Origin: Paenibacillus glycinis
Lineage (GTDB): Bacteria > Bacillota > Bacilli > Paenibacillales > Paenibacillaceae
NCBI RefSeq assembly: GCF_009909185.1
Contig: NZ_JAAAMV010000002.1
Coordinates: 186,001-250,000, forward strand
Reading direction: 5' to 3'
Length of the DNA stretch: 64,000 bases
Positions 34,039 to 41,839 of this stretch are shown here, in pieces. The position numbers were made by a program, and so were the translations under genes. The notes under the pieces were generated by a model. It saw only the letters and a list, made by a program, of their open reading frames with translations. It had not been told where the DNA came from and did not search any database. Within the stretch, counting starts at the first letter, position 1, and every line of letters begins with the position of its first letter.

Positions 34039-35550
34039 TTAACGTAAACGATTGACCAACTCGTCGTACGCCGGACTTTTCATGAAATTGTCGATCCCGA
34101 TATGCTCCGCCTGCGGCGCTTGGCTGCGCGCCCGGTCTGTCAGCGATTTGTGCGTGACGACGATGTCGGCATCGGACGGAATCTCGCTGATCGCGGTATT
34201 GATGACCGTTACGCCGACGCCGGCGTCTTTCATCTTCTTGCGAAGAATCGAGGCGCCCATCGCGCTCGAACCCATGCCGGCATCGCAGGAGAACACGATC
34301 TTGTTCACGTCGGCCGCCGCTTTGACGACTCCCGCAGCGTCCGCGTTCGATGCCGGCGCTGCCGAAACCGCGCTGCCGCCCGATCCTTCCGCCACGATCG
34401 GAGCTGCCGCCGGTGTCGCTGGCGCTGCCGATGCCGCGATCGGCGCTTGCTTCATTTGTTTCACTTTCGCCGCGGCTTCTTCCAAGCCGTCTTCTTCCTC
34501 GGTATGCTTGCTCGTCTTCAGCAGAAGCGCCGCGACCAGGAAGGATACGATCGTCGCCGTGATGATCCCGGTGAAGATCGACAGCAGGCCTCCCTTCGGC
34601 GCCATGGCGATGTAAGCGAATATGCTGCCCGGCGACGGCGGCGCGACCAAGCCCGCGTGGAACAGCGAGAACGTGAACGTGCCGGTCACGCCCCCGGCGA
34701 TGACCGCCAGAATCAGCCGCGGATTCATCAGAATATAAGGGAAGTAGATTTCGTGAATCCCGCCGAAGAAGTGGATGATAGCCGCGCCCGGGGCGGACAT
34801 CTTGGCGGAGCCCCGTCCTACCAGCCAATACGCGAGCAGGATGCCGAGTCCCGGACCCGGATTGGATTCCAGCATGAACAGAATCGACTGCCCCGTCTTG
34901 GACGCTTGCTCCAGCGCGATCGGGCTGAGCACGCCGTGGTTGATCGCGTTGTTCAGGAACAGCACCTTCGCCGGTTCGATGAGCACGTTCGCCAGCGGCA
35001 GCAGGTTCGCGTCCACCAGCGCTTGCACGCAGTTGGCGAGGCCCTTGCTCACGACCTGAACGGCGGGTCCGACGACCAGATAGGAGACGATGGCCAAGAT
35101 GCCGCCGATGATGCCGGACGAGAAGTTGTTCACGAGCATCTCGAAGCCGGATTTGATCTTGCCTTCGATCGCGCGGTCGAATTGCTTCAGCACCCAAGCC
35201 GCCAATGGTCCGACCAACATCGCCCCCATGAACATCGGAATGTCCGTGCCGACGATGACCCCCATCGTGGTGACCGCGCCGATGACCCCGCCGCGCGTCC
35301 CGTGAACCATCGTGCCGCCCGTATATCCGATCAGAAGCGGCAGCAGGTACGTGATCATCGGCGAGACCAGCTTCGCCAGCTCCTCGTTCGGAATCCAGCC
35401 CGTCGGAATGAACAGCGCGGTAATCAGGCCCCAGGCGATGAAAGCGCCGATATTCGGCATGACCATGCCGCTCAAGAAGCGTCCGAAACGCTGTACTTTC
35501 ACTCTAGCGCCATCTGCGGATGGCTTTTGTCTCGCAGCTGCAGTTGCCAT
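34039..35550 (-). CDS. mtlA: Mannitol-specific PTS enzyme IICB
   Basis: A 503-residue permease. Residues about 20-350 are the membrane IIC domain (RFLSGMVMPNIGAFIAWGLI, FLNNAINHGVLSPIALEQA, FFGGIHEIYFPYILMNPRLI). An Ala/Pro-rich linker (about 375-420) precedes the cytoplasmic IIB domain with active Cys in IVFSCDAGMGSSAMGAS. It transports and phosphorylates mannitol. No IIA domain is attached; mtlF supplies it. GGGGGG lies 8 bases before the ATG at 35550, and a long upstream extension of the frame has no support. It is the first gene of mtlA-mtlR-mtlF-mtlD-ptsI-ptsH. Confidence 0.95.
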   Translation of the reverse strand: MATAAARQKPSADGARVKVQRFGRFLSGMVMPNIGAFIAWGLITALFIPTGWIPNEELAKLVSPMITYLLPLLIGYTGGTMVHGTRGGVIGAVTTMGVIVGTDIPMFMGAMLVGPLAAWVLKQFDRAIEGKIKSGFEMLVNNFSSGIIGGILAIVSYLVVGPAVQVVSKGLANCVQALVDANLLPLANVLIEPAKVLFLNNAINHGVLSPIALEQASKTGQSILFMLESNPGPGLGILLAYWLVGRGSAKMSAPGAAIIHFFGGIHEIYFPYILMNPRLILAVIAGGVTGTFTFSLFHAGLVAPPSPGSIFAYIAMAPKGGLLSIFTGIITATIVSFLVAALLLKTSKHTEEEDGLEEAAAKVKQMKQAPIAASAAPATPAAAPIVAEGSGGSAVSAAPASNADAAGVVKAAADVNKIVFSCDAGMGSSAMGASILRKKMKDAGVGVTVINTAISEIPSDADIVVTHKSLTDRARSQAPQAEHIGIDNFMKSPAYDELVNRLR

Positions 35551-35589
35551 TAGGATAGCCCCCCATGGAATGAAATATGTTGCGTCCTT

Positions 35590-35618
35590 ATCGTAAAGCC
35601 AAGCGCTTTCATGTTCAA
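35590..35618 (-). promoter_or_regulatory. mtlA promoter with embedded cre-like site
   Basis: On the minus strand TTGAAC (35618-35613) and TACGAT (35595-35590) are 17 bases apart. The spacer contains TGAAAGCGCTTGGC (35611-35598); its left half and core match the catabolite-responsive element consensus and its last three bases do not. CcpA binding there would block the promoter when glucose is available. Confidence 0.7.
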
Positions 35619-35638
35619 TCAAATGAAAATCGCATTCG

Positions 35639-35656
35639 GTCATGATCGATGTTGAC
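35639..35656. promoter_or_regulatory. Candidate MtlR activator site
   Basis: GTCA and TGAC form an inverted repeat around TGATCGATGT (35639-35656), about 20 bases upstream of the mtlA -35 box. That is where MtlR activators bind in other Firmicutes. The assignment is by position only. Confidence 0.35.
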
Positions 35657-35885
35657 ATGATTTTGCTAGCCGTCGTTCGCTGCCGATAGTATTGCCGAAT
35701 CCGCTCCCCGCCGATTCGGAATGACGAATCGGAATGATGAAGGCGAAAACGGCATGAACAAGGAGAAAACGCAAAAAACCGCGGCCTCCCATGCTTGGGG
35801 AAACAGCGGCCCGGCAGACTTCTCATCGCCTGCCAATCCGATCGCAATGCGTTGTCGATTCATGCGAATCGAACTCTTGGATAGC

Positions 35886-35911
35886 AAAAAAACCGCGTCG
35901 GCCGCGGTTGT
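35886..35911 (-). terminator. Intrinsic terminator after the kinase/acetyltransferase pair
   Basis: On the minus strand AACCGCG and CGCGGTT pair (35909-35891), followed by a run of Ts (35890-35886). Confidence 0.8.
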
Positions 35912-35963
35912 TCGGGGAAGGCATGCCAGGCTCGCATCTACGGCCTCCATCAACTTCGGGCGG

Positions 35964-36527
35964 TTATTCGCGTCCGCGATACGCCCTTTCGTGATACCTG
36001 GTGATCGCTTTGAACAGCTCCCTGCCGTCGTCCGTCAAGGGATGGCCGGCGTCGAAGCTCATAACCATCGCGCGGTACGTCTCCGGGACCCAGATATAGG
36101 CGTGCACGTATTCCGTCAGCGTGAATCCGGCCTTCTCCCAGAATCGGATCCGCTTGGCGTTGTCCGCCGTCTCCTCGGCTTCGGCTTCGATGACGAGGCC
36201 CTTGCAGTCCGGCTTGACGCCAAGCGCCCAGTGCCTGACCGACGCGACGCATGCGCGGCCGACTCCTTCGCCCCGCCGCGACTCCCGCACGGCCAAGTAA
36301 TCGATGACGAGCACGCCGGCGCGCGCGTCGAACGCCGTCAGCGCCATCGCGAGCGCCGCGCCGGGCTCGCCCCAAACATGCAGCTCGCAGATGCCCCGCT
36401 CGAACATGCGGCGGACGATCGCCTTCGGCTTCCTGCCGTGCTCGGGAAATCCTTCCCGGTAGATCGGCTCCGCTTCCGCCCATAATGCCTCGTTCCACTG
36501 TTCCGTCGTCCGATGTTCCAGTTCCAT
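35964..36527 (-). CDS. GNAT-family N-acetyltransferase
   Basis: A 187-residue acetyltransferase. The acetyl-CoA loop is in ESRRGEGVGRACVASVRHW (RxxGxG/A form), after the strand VLVIDYLAVRE, and the C-terminal part has KRIRFWEKAGFTLTEYVHAY. The family acetylates amino groups of small molecules or proteins; the acceptor is unknown. The ATG at 36527 is 8 bases after GAGAGGG and lies 22 bases downstream of the sensor kinase gene, so the two probably form an operon. Confidence 0.85.
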   Translation of the reverse strand: MELEHRTTEQWNEALWAEAEPIYREGFPEHGRKPKAIVRRMFERGICELHVWGEPGAALAMALTAFDARAGVLVIDYLAVRESRRGEGVGRACVASVRHWALGVKPDCKGLVIEAEAEETADNAKRIRFWEKAGFTLTEYVHAYIWVPETYRAMVMSFDAGHPLTDDGRELFKAITRYHERAYRGRE

Positions 36528-36549
36528 GCTCGATCCCTCTCGTGTCTCT

Positions 36550-37671
36550 TTATTCGTCCAAAAAGCTGTTGAGCCTGACGGTGAACGACGTCTCGTGCCG
36601 ATTGGATTCGAACGAGATCGTGCCGCCGTTCCGTTCCACGATTTGCTTGCAGATGGCAAGCCCGAGGCCCGTTCCGTCGGATTTGCTCGTGACGAACGGC
36701 GCGAACAGGCGCTGCTGCATCTCCTGCGGGATCTCCGGCCCCGTATTGCTGATTCTTACGTATGTATAAGCATCGTCGGCATAGGTGAGCACGATGATCT
36801 TCCGGTCGCCCTTCCCTTCGCGCAGCGCGTCGATCGCATTGTTCAGCAGGTTGGAGAACACTTGAACGACGGACACCTTTTGGATTTTGACCCGGATGCC
36901 TTCCTGCAGCGACAACGACAGATCGATATTCTCGTTCAAGAGCAGCGGACTGACGAGCAGCAGCGTTTTCTCGATCAATTCGTTCAGCGGCGTGACGATG
37001 CTGTCCTCGTCGGCGATCGGCTTGCGCGAGAAGCTCAGGAAGCCCGTGATTTGCATTTCGATGTTGCGGAATTCATGGTCGATGATATCCAAATAGTTGT
37101 CGATTTTGCCCAGTTCGTCCGGCGGCAGCAGCTTGCGGACAAGCACGAAGAAGCCCTTGATGGTCGTCAATGGATTGCGAATCTCGTGCGCCATGCTGGA
37201 TGCCATCTTGCCGATGAGATTCAGCTTATCGTCGTGCATATCCTCGATCAGCTTGTCCTGCGCTTGGATTTTGCCGTGGGCATGCTTCCAGAAATAGGTG
37301 TAAATCGTCGCTTGAAAGGTGTCGATCCGCGAGATCGCGCATGCGATCAGCCGCATTAATTCGGATCGTTCCGCGTCGAATTCGGCGATCGCGTCGATGA
37401 AGGCTTCGCGGAAGAACGCCGAGCTTTTGAGCACTTGGTCGATCGTCACTTTCTGCTGCAGGAGATTCTCGCACCATACTTCGAATTCGCGATAGATGGG
37501 ATGGTGATCCAACGGGATATCGATATCGGCGATCAGCACGATATATTTTTTGCTGAGGGCGCGCAGCAGGTCCAAATTGTTTTGCCCGGGGTAAGCTGTT
37601 TCCATACGGTAGATCCAGTTTTCGATAATGGTGCCGGTATGCGTTTCGAAAAATCGGATGAATTCGCTCAT
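36550..37671 (-). CDS. Soluble histidine kinase (sporulation-kinase-like)
   Basis: A 373-residue kinase without membrane helices. Residues 1-150 are a helical sensor-like domain (MSEFIRFFETHTGTIIENWI). The H-box is SMAHEIRNPLTTIKGFF (about 180-196). The ATP-binding part has VFSNLLNNAIDAL, VRISNTGPEIP and DGTGLGLAICKQIVERNGG. The H-box and ATPase domain resemble Bacillus sporulation kinases. No response regulator gene is adjacent, which fits an orphan phosphorelay kinase. The ATG at 37671 is 7 bases after CGGAG. Confidence 0.88.
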   Translation of the reverse strand: MSEFIRFFETHTGTIIENWIYRMETAYPGQNNLDLLRALSKKYIVLIADIDIPLDHHPIYREFEVWCENLLQQKVTIDQVLKSSAFFREAFIDAIAEFDAERSELMRLIACAISRIDTFQATIYTYFWKHAHGKIQAQDKLIEDMHDDKLNLIGKMASSMAHEIRNPLTTIKGFFVLVRKLLPPDELGKIDNYLDIIDHEFRNIEMQITGFLSFSRKPIADEDSIVTPLNELIEKTLLLVSPLLLNENIDLSLSLQEGIRVKIQKVSVVQVFSNLLNNAIDALREGKGDRKIIVLTYADDAYTYVRISNTGPEIPQEMQQRLFAPFVTSKSDGTGLGLAICKQIVERNGGTISFESNRHETSFTVRLNSFLDE

Positions 37672-37777
37672 GGTATCGCTCCGTCGTATGAAATATACTA
37701 CTACTTTCCACAATCCGCCTCGTATTCCTGCCAAGGCGCTCAATTACCATATATTACCCTCCAAATCCCGTCCTGAT

Positions 37778-37806
37778 TTGACAATCCCTTCCTGCGCGGT
37801 TATATC
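37778..37806 (+). promoter_or_regulatory. Sigma-A-like promoter of the SDR gene
   Basis: TTGACA (37778-37783) and TATATC (37801-37806) have a 17-base spacer, about 40 bases upstream of the SDR start. Confidence 0.75.
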
Positions 37807-37844
37807 TGAATAGTAAACTATGCCGAAATGGAGTGAATCGGAAT

Positions 37845-38594
37845 ATGACCTTCGGGAATCGCCATGTCATGATTACCGGCGCGGGCGGCGGGATCGGCCG
37901 GAACGTCGCGCTTGCCTATGCCAGGCAAGGCGCGAACGTAATCCTGGTGGACAGGAATGCCGAGTCGCTGGAACGAACGTCCGCGCTCGTCCGCAGAGAA
38001 GGACCGGAGCCGGTCAGCCGCACGGTCGACCTAAGCGATCCCGCCTCGATCGAAGCGTGCTTCGCCTCGCTGCGGGACAACGGCGGCCGCTTGGACGCCC
38101 TGATCAATAACGCCGGTCTCGGCGCTTGGAAGTCCGTGTACGAGCTGTCCGTCGAGGAATGGGATTACGTGATGAACACGAATTTGCGGGGAACGTTCCT
38201 ATGCGCGAGAGAAGCGGCCAAGCTGATGAAAGCCGGCGGCCGCGGCGGCGCGATCGTCAATATCGCCTCGACGCGGGCGCTCATGTCCGAGCCGAATTCC
38301 GAGGCGTACGCGGCATCCAAAGGCGGTATCCTCTCCCTCACGCACGCGCTCGCCCTCTCGCTCGGACCGGATGGCATCCTGGTCAACGCCATCAGCCCGG
38401 GCTGGATCGAGAACGGCGATTACGGCAGCCTGCGGCCGGTAGACCATGCCCAGCACCCGGCCCAGCGCGTCGGGAAACCGGACGATATCTCGCGCGCCTG
38501 CTTGTACCTGACGGATCCCGCGAACGATTTCGTCACGGGAACGAACCTTGTCATCGACGGCGGCATGACCCGCAAAATGATTTACGAGGAATAA
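37845..38594 (+). CDS. Short-chain dehydrogenase/reductase (classical SDR)
   Basis: A protein of about 249 residues: NAD(P)-binding GAGGGIGRNVALAYARQG, NNAG (ALINNAGLGAWKSV), catalytic Ser in NIASTRA, Tyr-x3-Lys in EAYAASKGGILSL and the C-terminal GTNLVIDGGMTRKM. The acidic residue after the second strand (VDRNAE) favours NAD over NADP. The substrate is unknown. Of GTG 37833 and ATG 37845, the latter has the better-spaced GGAGTG. The gene is alone, divergent from the histidine kinase. Confidence 0.88.
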   Translation: MTFGNRHVMITGAGGGIGRNVALAYARQGANVILVDRNAESLERTSALVRREGPEPVSRTVDLSDPASIEACFASLRDNGGRLDALINNAGLGAWKSVYELSVEEWDYVMNTNLRGTFLCAREAAKLMKAGGRGGAIVNIASTRALMSEPNSEAYAASKGGILSLTHALALSLGPDGILVNAISPGWIENGDYGSLRPVDHAQHPAQRVGKPDDISRACLYLTDPANDFVTGTNLVIDGGMTRKMIYEE

Positions 38595-38712
38595 GCACCC
38601 CGTTCGGCGCGCCCAATCCCACTATTGGAGCAAGCACGACCAGACGACCGGTCGATGAAGCGTCTGTCGGCTTGACGACGACGATACGACGACAGACATT
38701 CGACAAAAATAG

Positions 38713-38747
38713 AAAACCGGGCTCCCCGCATGGCGGAGCCCGGTTTT
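38713..38747. terminator. Bidirectional terminator between SDR and GIY-YIG genes
   Basis: AAAACCGGGCTCC (38713-38725) pairs with GGAGCCCGGTTTT (38735-38747). Both ends have A/T tracts and both neighbouring genes converge on it. Confidence 0.9.
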
Positions 38748-38762
38748 CCAATTCAAGCCGCG

Positions 38763-39119
38763 TTATTTGGATGGCTTGTTGTAGCCCCTGTCCTCGTACG
38801 GCTGCAGCTTCTCCAGCCAGCGCGTCTCCATTTGCTTCAATGCCCAGCGTTTGTCGGCGACGTCGCCGGCATCCTTTTCCTCGAGCACCTCGTAGCCGAA
38901 AGCCTCGGCCCCGAACGCGTTCCAATCCCGCTGAAGCCCCGCGTTCGCGAATCTCCCCATGTCGAGCTGGCTCTGGATCGTCAGCCATTTGTTTTTCAGG
39001 TTCGGATATGCGCCGACATAACTCTTGCCGCTCGCGGCATGCGTGATTCGGACGACCCCCATGTACGTCTTGATTTGGCTGTACGCTTCCTGCAGCTCCT
39101 TGCGCTTTTGTTTGTCCAT
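38763..39119 (-). CDS. GIY-YIG-type nuclease-family protein
   Basis: A 118-residue protein with GVVRITHAASGKSYVGAYPN matching a GIY-YIG core (here GVV...YVG). The following helix (GRFANAGLQRDWNAFGAEAF) carries the conserved Arg-Asp-W pattern, and LKQMETRWLEKLQPY carries the Glu. GIY-YIG proteins cut DNA. This single-domain, solitary form (about 110 residues) is common in Firmicutes and not linked to an intron or restriction system here. AAGGAG lies 8 bases before the ATG. The conserved Tyr, Arg and Glu seem present, so activity is possible. Confidence 0.8.
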   Translation of the reverse strand: MDKQKRKELQEAYSQIKTYMGVVRITHAASGKSYVGAYPNLKNKWLTIQSQLDMGRFANAGLQRDWNAFGAEAFGYEVLEEKDAGDVADKRWALKQMETRWLEKLQPYEDRGYNKPSK

Positions 39120-39195
39120 TTGTATTCTCCTTCCCCTTCTCCTTCTAAGTTCGCCGATTCGGACGAAGCGTGCCGACGCTCGCCGAAACGGCCGT

Positions 39196-41535
39196 TCATA
39201 AATGCCGGGCGATCAAACGCACGAGCTTTCCCGGCAGTTCCTCCAGATCCGTAATGTCCAGGAACCGTTCGCTTCCGTAGATGCGGCCGATGACGTCTTT
39301 GTCCTGACCGATCGCGGCCGCCAGGAAAGCGATGCCCCGCCGCTCGTATTCCGCGATGACCGCTTGCATGTCTTGAACCGCGATGCCGCCGGCGTAGTCT
39401 TCCATCGCCTTCGGCTGTCCGTCGCTGACGCTGATGAGCAGCTTCGTCCGCTGGGGAGCGGCCGCCAGCCGGTCCGCGATGATGCGCAGCGCCATGCCGT
39501 CCCGATTGTTGCTTCTGGCCCGAATGCTCATGAGCCGGAACCGGTCGTTCGCATCCGCCGCTTCGAGATCGGCATACGCGTAGATCGACATTTGCTCCAG
39601 CCGCGATACGTCCGCCGTATCCCCGTAGATCAGGACCGGGATGCCGCATAGCCGGCAAAATTCGTAAACCGCGAGCGCCGCGCGCTTCGCCGCCTCCAAT
39701 CGGCCGAACGCCGACATCGAGGCGGATTCGTCCACCCGCAGCGCAACCGCGAGCGACGGCGATTCCGAAGGCGGCCGCTTCTTGGCGAAGTGGCGATAAT
39801 CCCGGTAAGCGACGCTGTCCGCCTGGAACTTGCTGCCGGAATATTGATTCCGCGCGAATTCCGAGGCCGTCTCGTGCTCCAGCAGCGGAAGCGCCTGTCC
39901 GGCGATCTCCCGGACGATCGGCATCAGCTCCGAGCGATACCGCTCGTATTCGCGTTCGCTCTCCGCGTCATGGCCGGGCCGGTGCACCACGAGCCGCACG
40001 GCTTGATGCATCGAGGCGTTCACCGCTTCCCTGGCGACTTTGTTCAGCTTCTTGCGATGCTCCCGCGCGGCGCGCTCCGCATCCGCGGGCGCGGCGTCCG
40101 GGTTCGCTTGATGATACCTGGCGCCTCCGTCTTCCACCGTCTCCGACCTTTCCATCGCCGCATGCTCGCCGGCTTCGCCGGCCGAGCCTTCCTCGCTGTC
40201 GGCGGACTTTTTCAGGCGGATCCCTTGTTCGTCCGTCGGTTTGTCCTGCTCGGCCGAAACGGCATTCACGGCGCCCCAGGTCTTGATTGCGATGGACTCG
40301 GCGTCATCGTCTTCGTTTCCGCTTAATTCGGTCTCGTTAGCTTCCATGTCGTTTTCCATGTCGTTTTCGATGTCGTTCCGATCGGCGACTTCATCCTGCC
40401 GTTGCTCATGGCCGCGATCTTCCGGATGCGCAACCTCGCGTTCGTTGGGTGCCGTCCGCAGCCGATCCAATTCCGCGAGCAAGCCGCGGCGTTCCAGCGC
40501 TTCCTCCAACAGTCCGACGTCCGCCGGATCGGTAGAAATCTTGTAGATGACCTTGTGATAAAGCGATTCCCGCGCATCGACGCCGCCGGCCACCGCGTCG
40601 GCCCAGTAGAAATAGGAACGCATGCCGGCGACGCCTTTGATCGCATGGGCTCTCGCGGCGTGGTCGAGCACCATGATAGCGTCCGCCAGGACGTTCAACG
40701 TCCGCTCGTTCCGGTAGCCGGTCTTGGCCATCGCCCTTTCGATCATGACGGACTTCGCCGGCAGATCCATCCGCTCCGAATGCTGCACCCGGTCGCGAAG
40801 CGCTTCGTTCAGCGGTCTGACCCCCGCGTAGCTGCGGTTCGTCGTGATGACCGCGATGAAGTCCGGATGCCTGCGCAGGATCCCCGTCGGGAGGTTGAGC
40901 GCGCCGTCCGGCTCCAAAGCGGAATTCAAAGCCATCAATACCGCGGCGTCGCGAATGACGGTCGGCTCTTGGATCTCTAACAGGTAGCCCTGCCGATACG
41001 CCCTCACGATCTCGGACGGGTAGAAACGGTATTCGACCGCTTCGCTACCCGCGCTTGCCGAAGCTGTCTTCATAAGTCGCTTGAGCTTCGCGGCGGCTTC
41101 TTCCGGCGAGAAGCCGAATGTCTCCGCCAACGTGAGCGACGCGCTCGCGAACCCGTCGCTTTCGTACAAGGCCTTCAGCATCGCCCGGTCCTCCGGTTCC
41201 AACGCTTCCATTCCCTCCGAGGTCAACACCGGCAAAATCGCGCCGATCACATCGGATTTATCCATGTCGGCGAAACAAGTGATTTTCGTATAAGGCAGGC
41301 CGAAATCGGCCGATAGCGCTTTGGCCAGCTGCGTCTTGCCGGAGCCCGCGTCGCCCTCGAGCAGAATCGTGGCGATTTTCATTTCGCCGCTATTCCAATT
41401 CCGCTTGACCTCCCGGCATATCCGGCGCTCTTCGGCGCTGACTTGATGGGTTGGCGGCTTGGACCAGACCAATGCCCTTTCGTCGGCCGTCAGCGGCCTG
41501 GCCGGAGACAACACATAATTTTCTTGCTGCGTCAC
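39196..41535 (-). CDS. Fused AAA+ ATPase / VWA-domain protein
   Basis: A 779-residue protein joining a MoxR-like ATPase (about 20-360) to a C-terminal VWA domain (about 590-779). The Walker A motif is LEGDAGSGKTQLAKAL. The Walker B region is GYLLEIQEPTVI, with Gln where Asp is usual. Sensor-like ITTNRSYAGVRPLNEALRDR and RMDLPAKSVMIERAM follow. A low-complexity acidic linker (about 375-500; NDMENDMEANETE) separates the parts. The VWA metal site has DESAS, the Thr region GDTADV and SVSDGQP. Related systems encode the two parts separately (CobS/CobT, NorQ/NorD). GTG at 41535 has AAAGGAG 7 bases upstream. It is probably a chaperone-like remodelling machine; the target is unknown. Confidence 0.88.
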   Translation of the reverse strand: MTQQENYVLSPARPLTADERALVWSKPPTHQVSAEERRICREVKRNWNSGEMKIATILLEGDAGSGKTQLAKALSADFGLPYTKITCFADMDKSDVIGAILPVLTSEGMEALEPEDRAMLKALYESDGFASASLTLAETFGFSPEEAAAKLKRLMKTASASAGSEAVEYRFYPSEIVRAYRQGYLLEIQEPTVIRDAAVLMALNSALEPDGALNLPTGILRRHPDFIAVITTNRSYAGVRPLNEALRDRVQHSERMDLPAKSVMIERAMAKTGYRNERTLNVLADAIMVLDHAARAHAIKGVAGMRSYFYWADAVAGGVDARESLYHKVIYKISTDPADVGLLEEALERRGLLAELDRLRTAPNEREVAHPEDRGHEQRQDEVADRNDIENDMENDMEANETELSGNEDDDAESIAIKTWGAVNAVSAEQDKPTDEQGIRLKKSADSEEGSAGEAGEHAAMERSETVEDGGARYHQANPDAAPADAERAAREHRKKLNKVAREAVNASMHQAVRLVVHRPGHDAESEREYERYRSELMPIVREIAGQALPLLEHETASEFARNQYSGSKFQADSVAYRDYRHFAKKRPPSESPSLAVALRVDESASMSAFGRLEAAKRAALAVYEFCRLCGIPVLIYGDTADVSRLEQMSIYAYADLEAADANDRFRLMSIRARSNNRDGMALRIIADRLAAAPQRTKLLISVSDGQPKAMEDYAGGIAVQDMQAVIAEYERRGIAFLAAAIGQDKDVIGRIYGSERFLDITDLEELPGKLVRLIARHL

Positions 41536-41602
41536 TGCTAAACTCCTTTCAAGCACATCGGATGCGATCGCGACATCGAGTACACCAGCGATGTGTTTGT
41601 AG

Positions 41603-41626
41603 TTTACTAATTTACTAAATTACTAA
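41603..41626. repeat. Three tandem TTTACTAA-like boxes upstream of the AAA+/VWA gene
   Basis: TTTACTAA at 41603-41610 and 41611-41618, then ATTACTAA (41619-41626), with a period of 8. The middle part AATTTACTAAATT (41609-41621) is a perfect odd palindrome. The AT-rich block is 70 bases upstream of the AAA+/VWA start in a GC-rich genome, so an operator is likely. Confidence 0.5.
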
Positions 41627-41740
41627 TTCCAAAAACATTATAGTCCCGCCTGCCGCCGCGCGTCAATCCATGGCGGAAATTTCCGCGAAAGCCTCAGGCT
41701 AGACGCCCGGGCACGCGAAGCGGCTACGTCCAAACGAAAA

Positions 41741-41766
41741 AAACCGCATTTTCTGCGGTTTCGGTA
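41741..41766 (-). terminator. Intrinsic terminator after the WG-repeat gene
   Basis: AAACCGCA and TGCGGTTT (41741-41748 and 41754-41761) form the stem. On the minus strand a T-run (41740-41736) follows, downstream of the WG-repeat gene end at 41840. Confidence 0.8.
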
Positions 41767-41839
41767 ATTATTAATGACATAAATTATTCGTATCGTTTAA
41801 TAAATTAATGCACTGCATTGTCTAGCCATCCATTTATCG

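Larger units (their letters stand above)
35551..35885. other. Intergenic control region upstream of mtlA
   Basis: Non-coding. It holds the mtlA promoter and cre-like site (35590-35618), a candidate activator dyad (35639-35656), a direct repeat of TCGGAATGA (near 35715-35735), and a second terminator-like hairpin near 35775-35815. I see no credible gene. Confidence 0.6.

Noticed and set aside
35551-35847. N-terminal extension of MtlA by 99 codons
   Set aside because: It crosses the promoter and cre-like site and is not MtlA-like; the ATG at 35550 has a good ribosome binding site.
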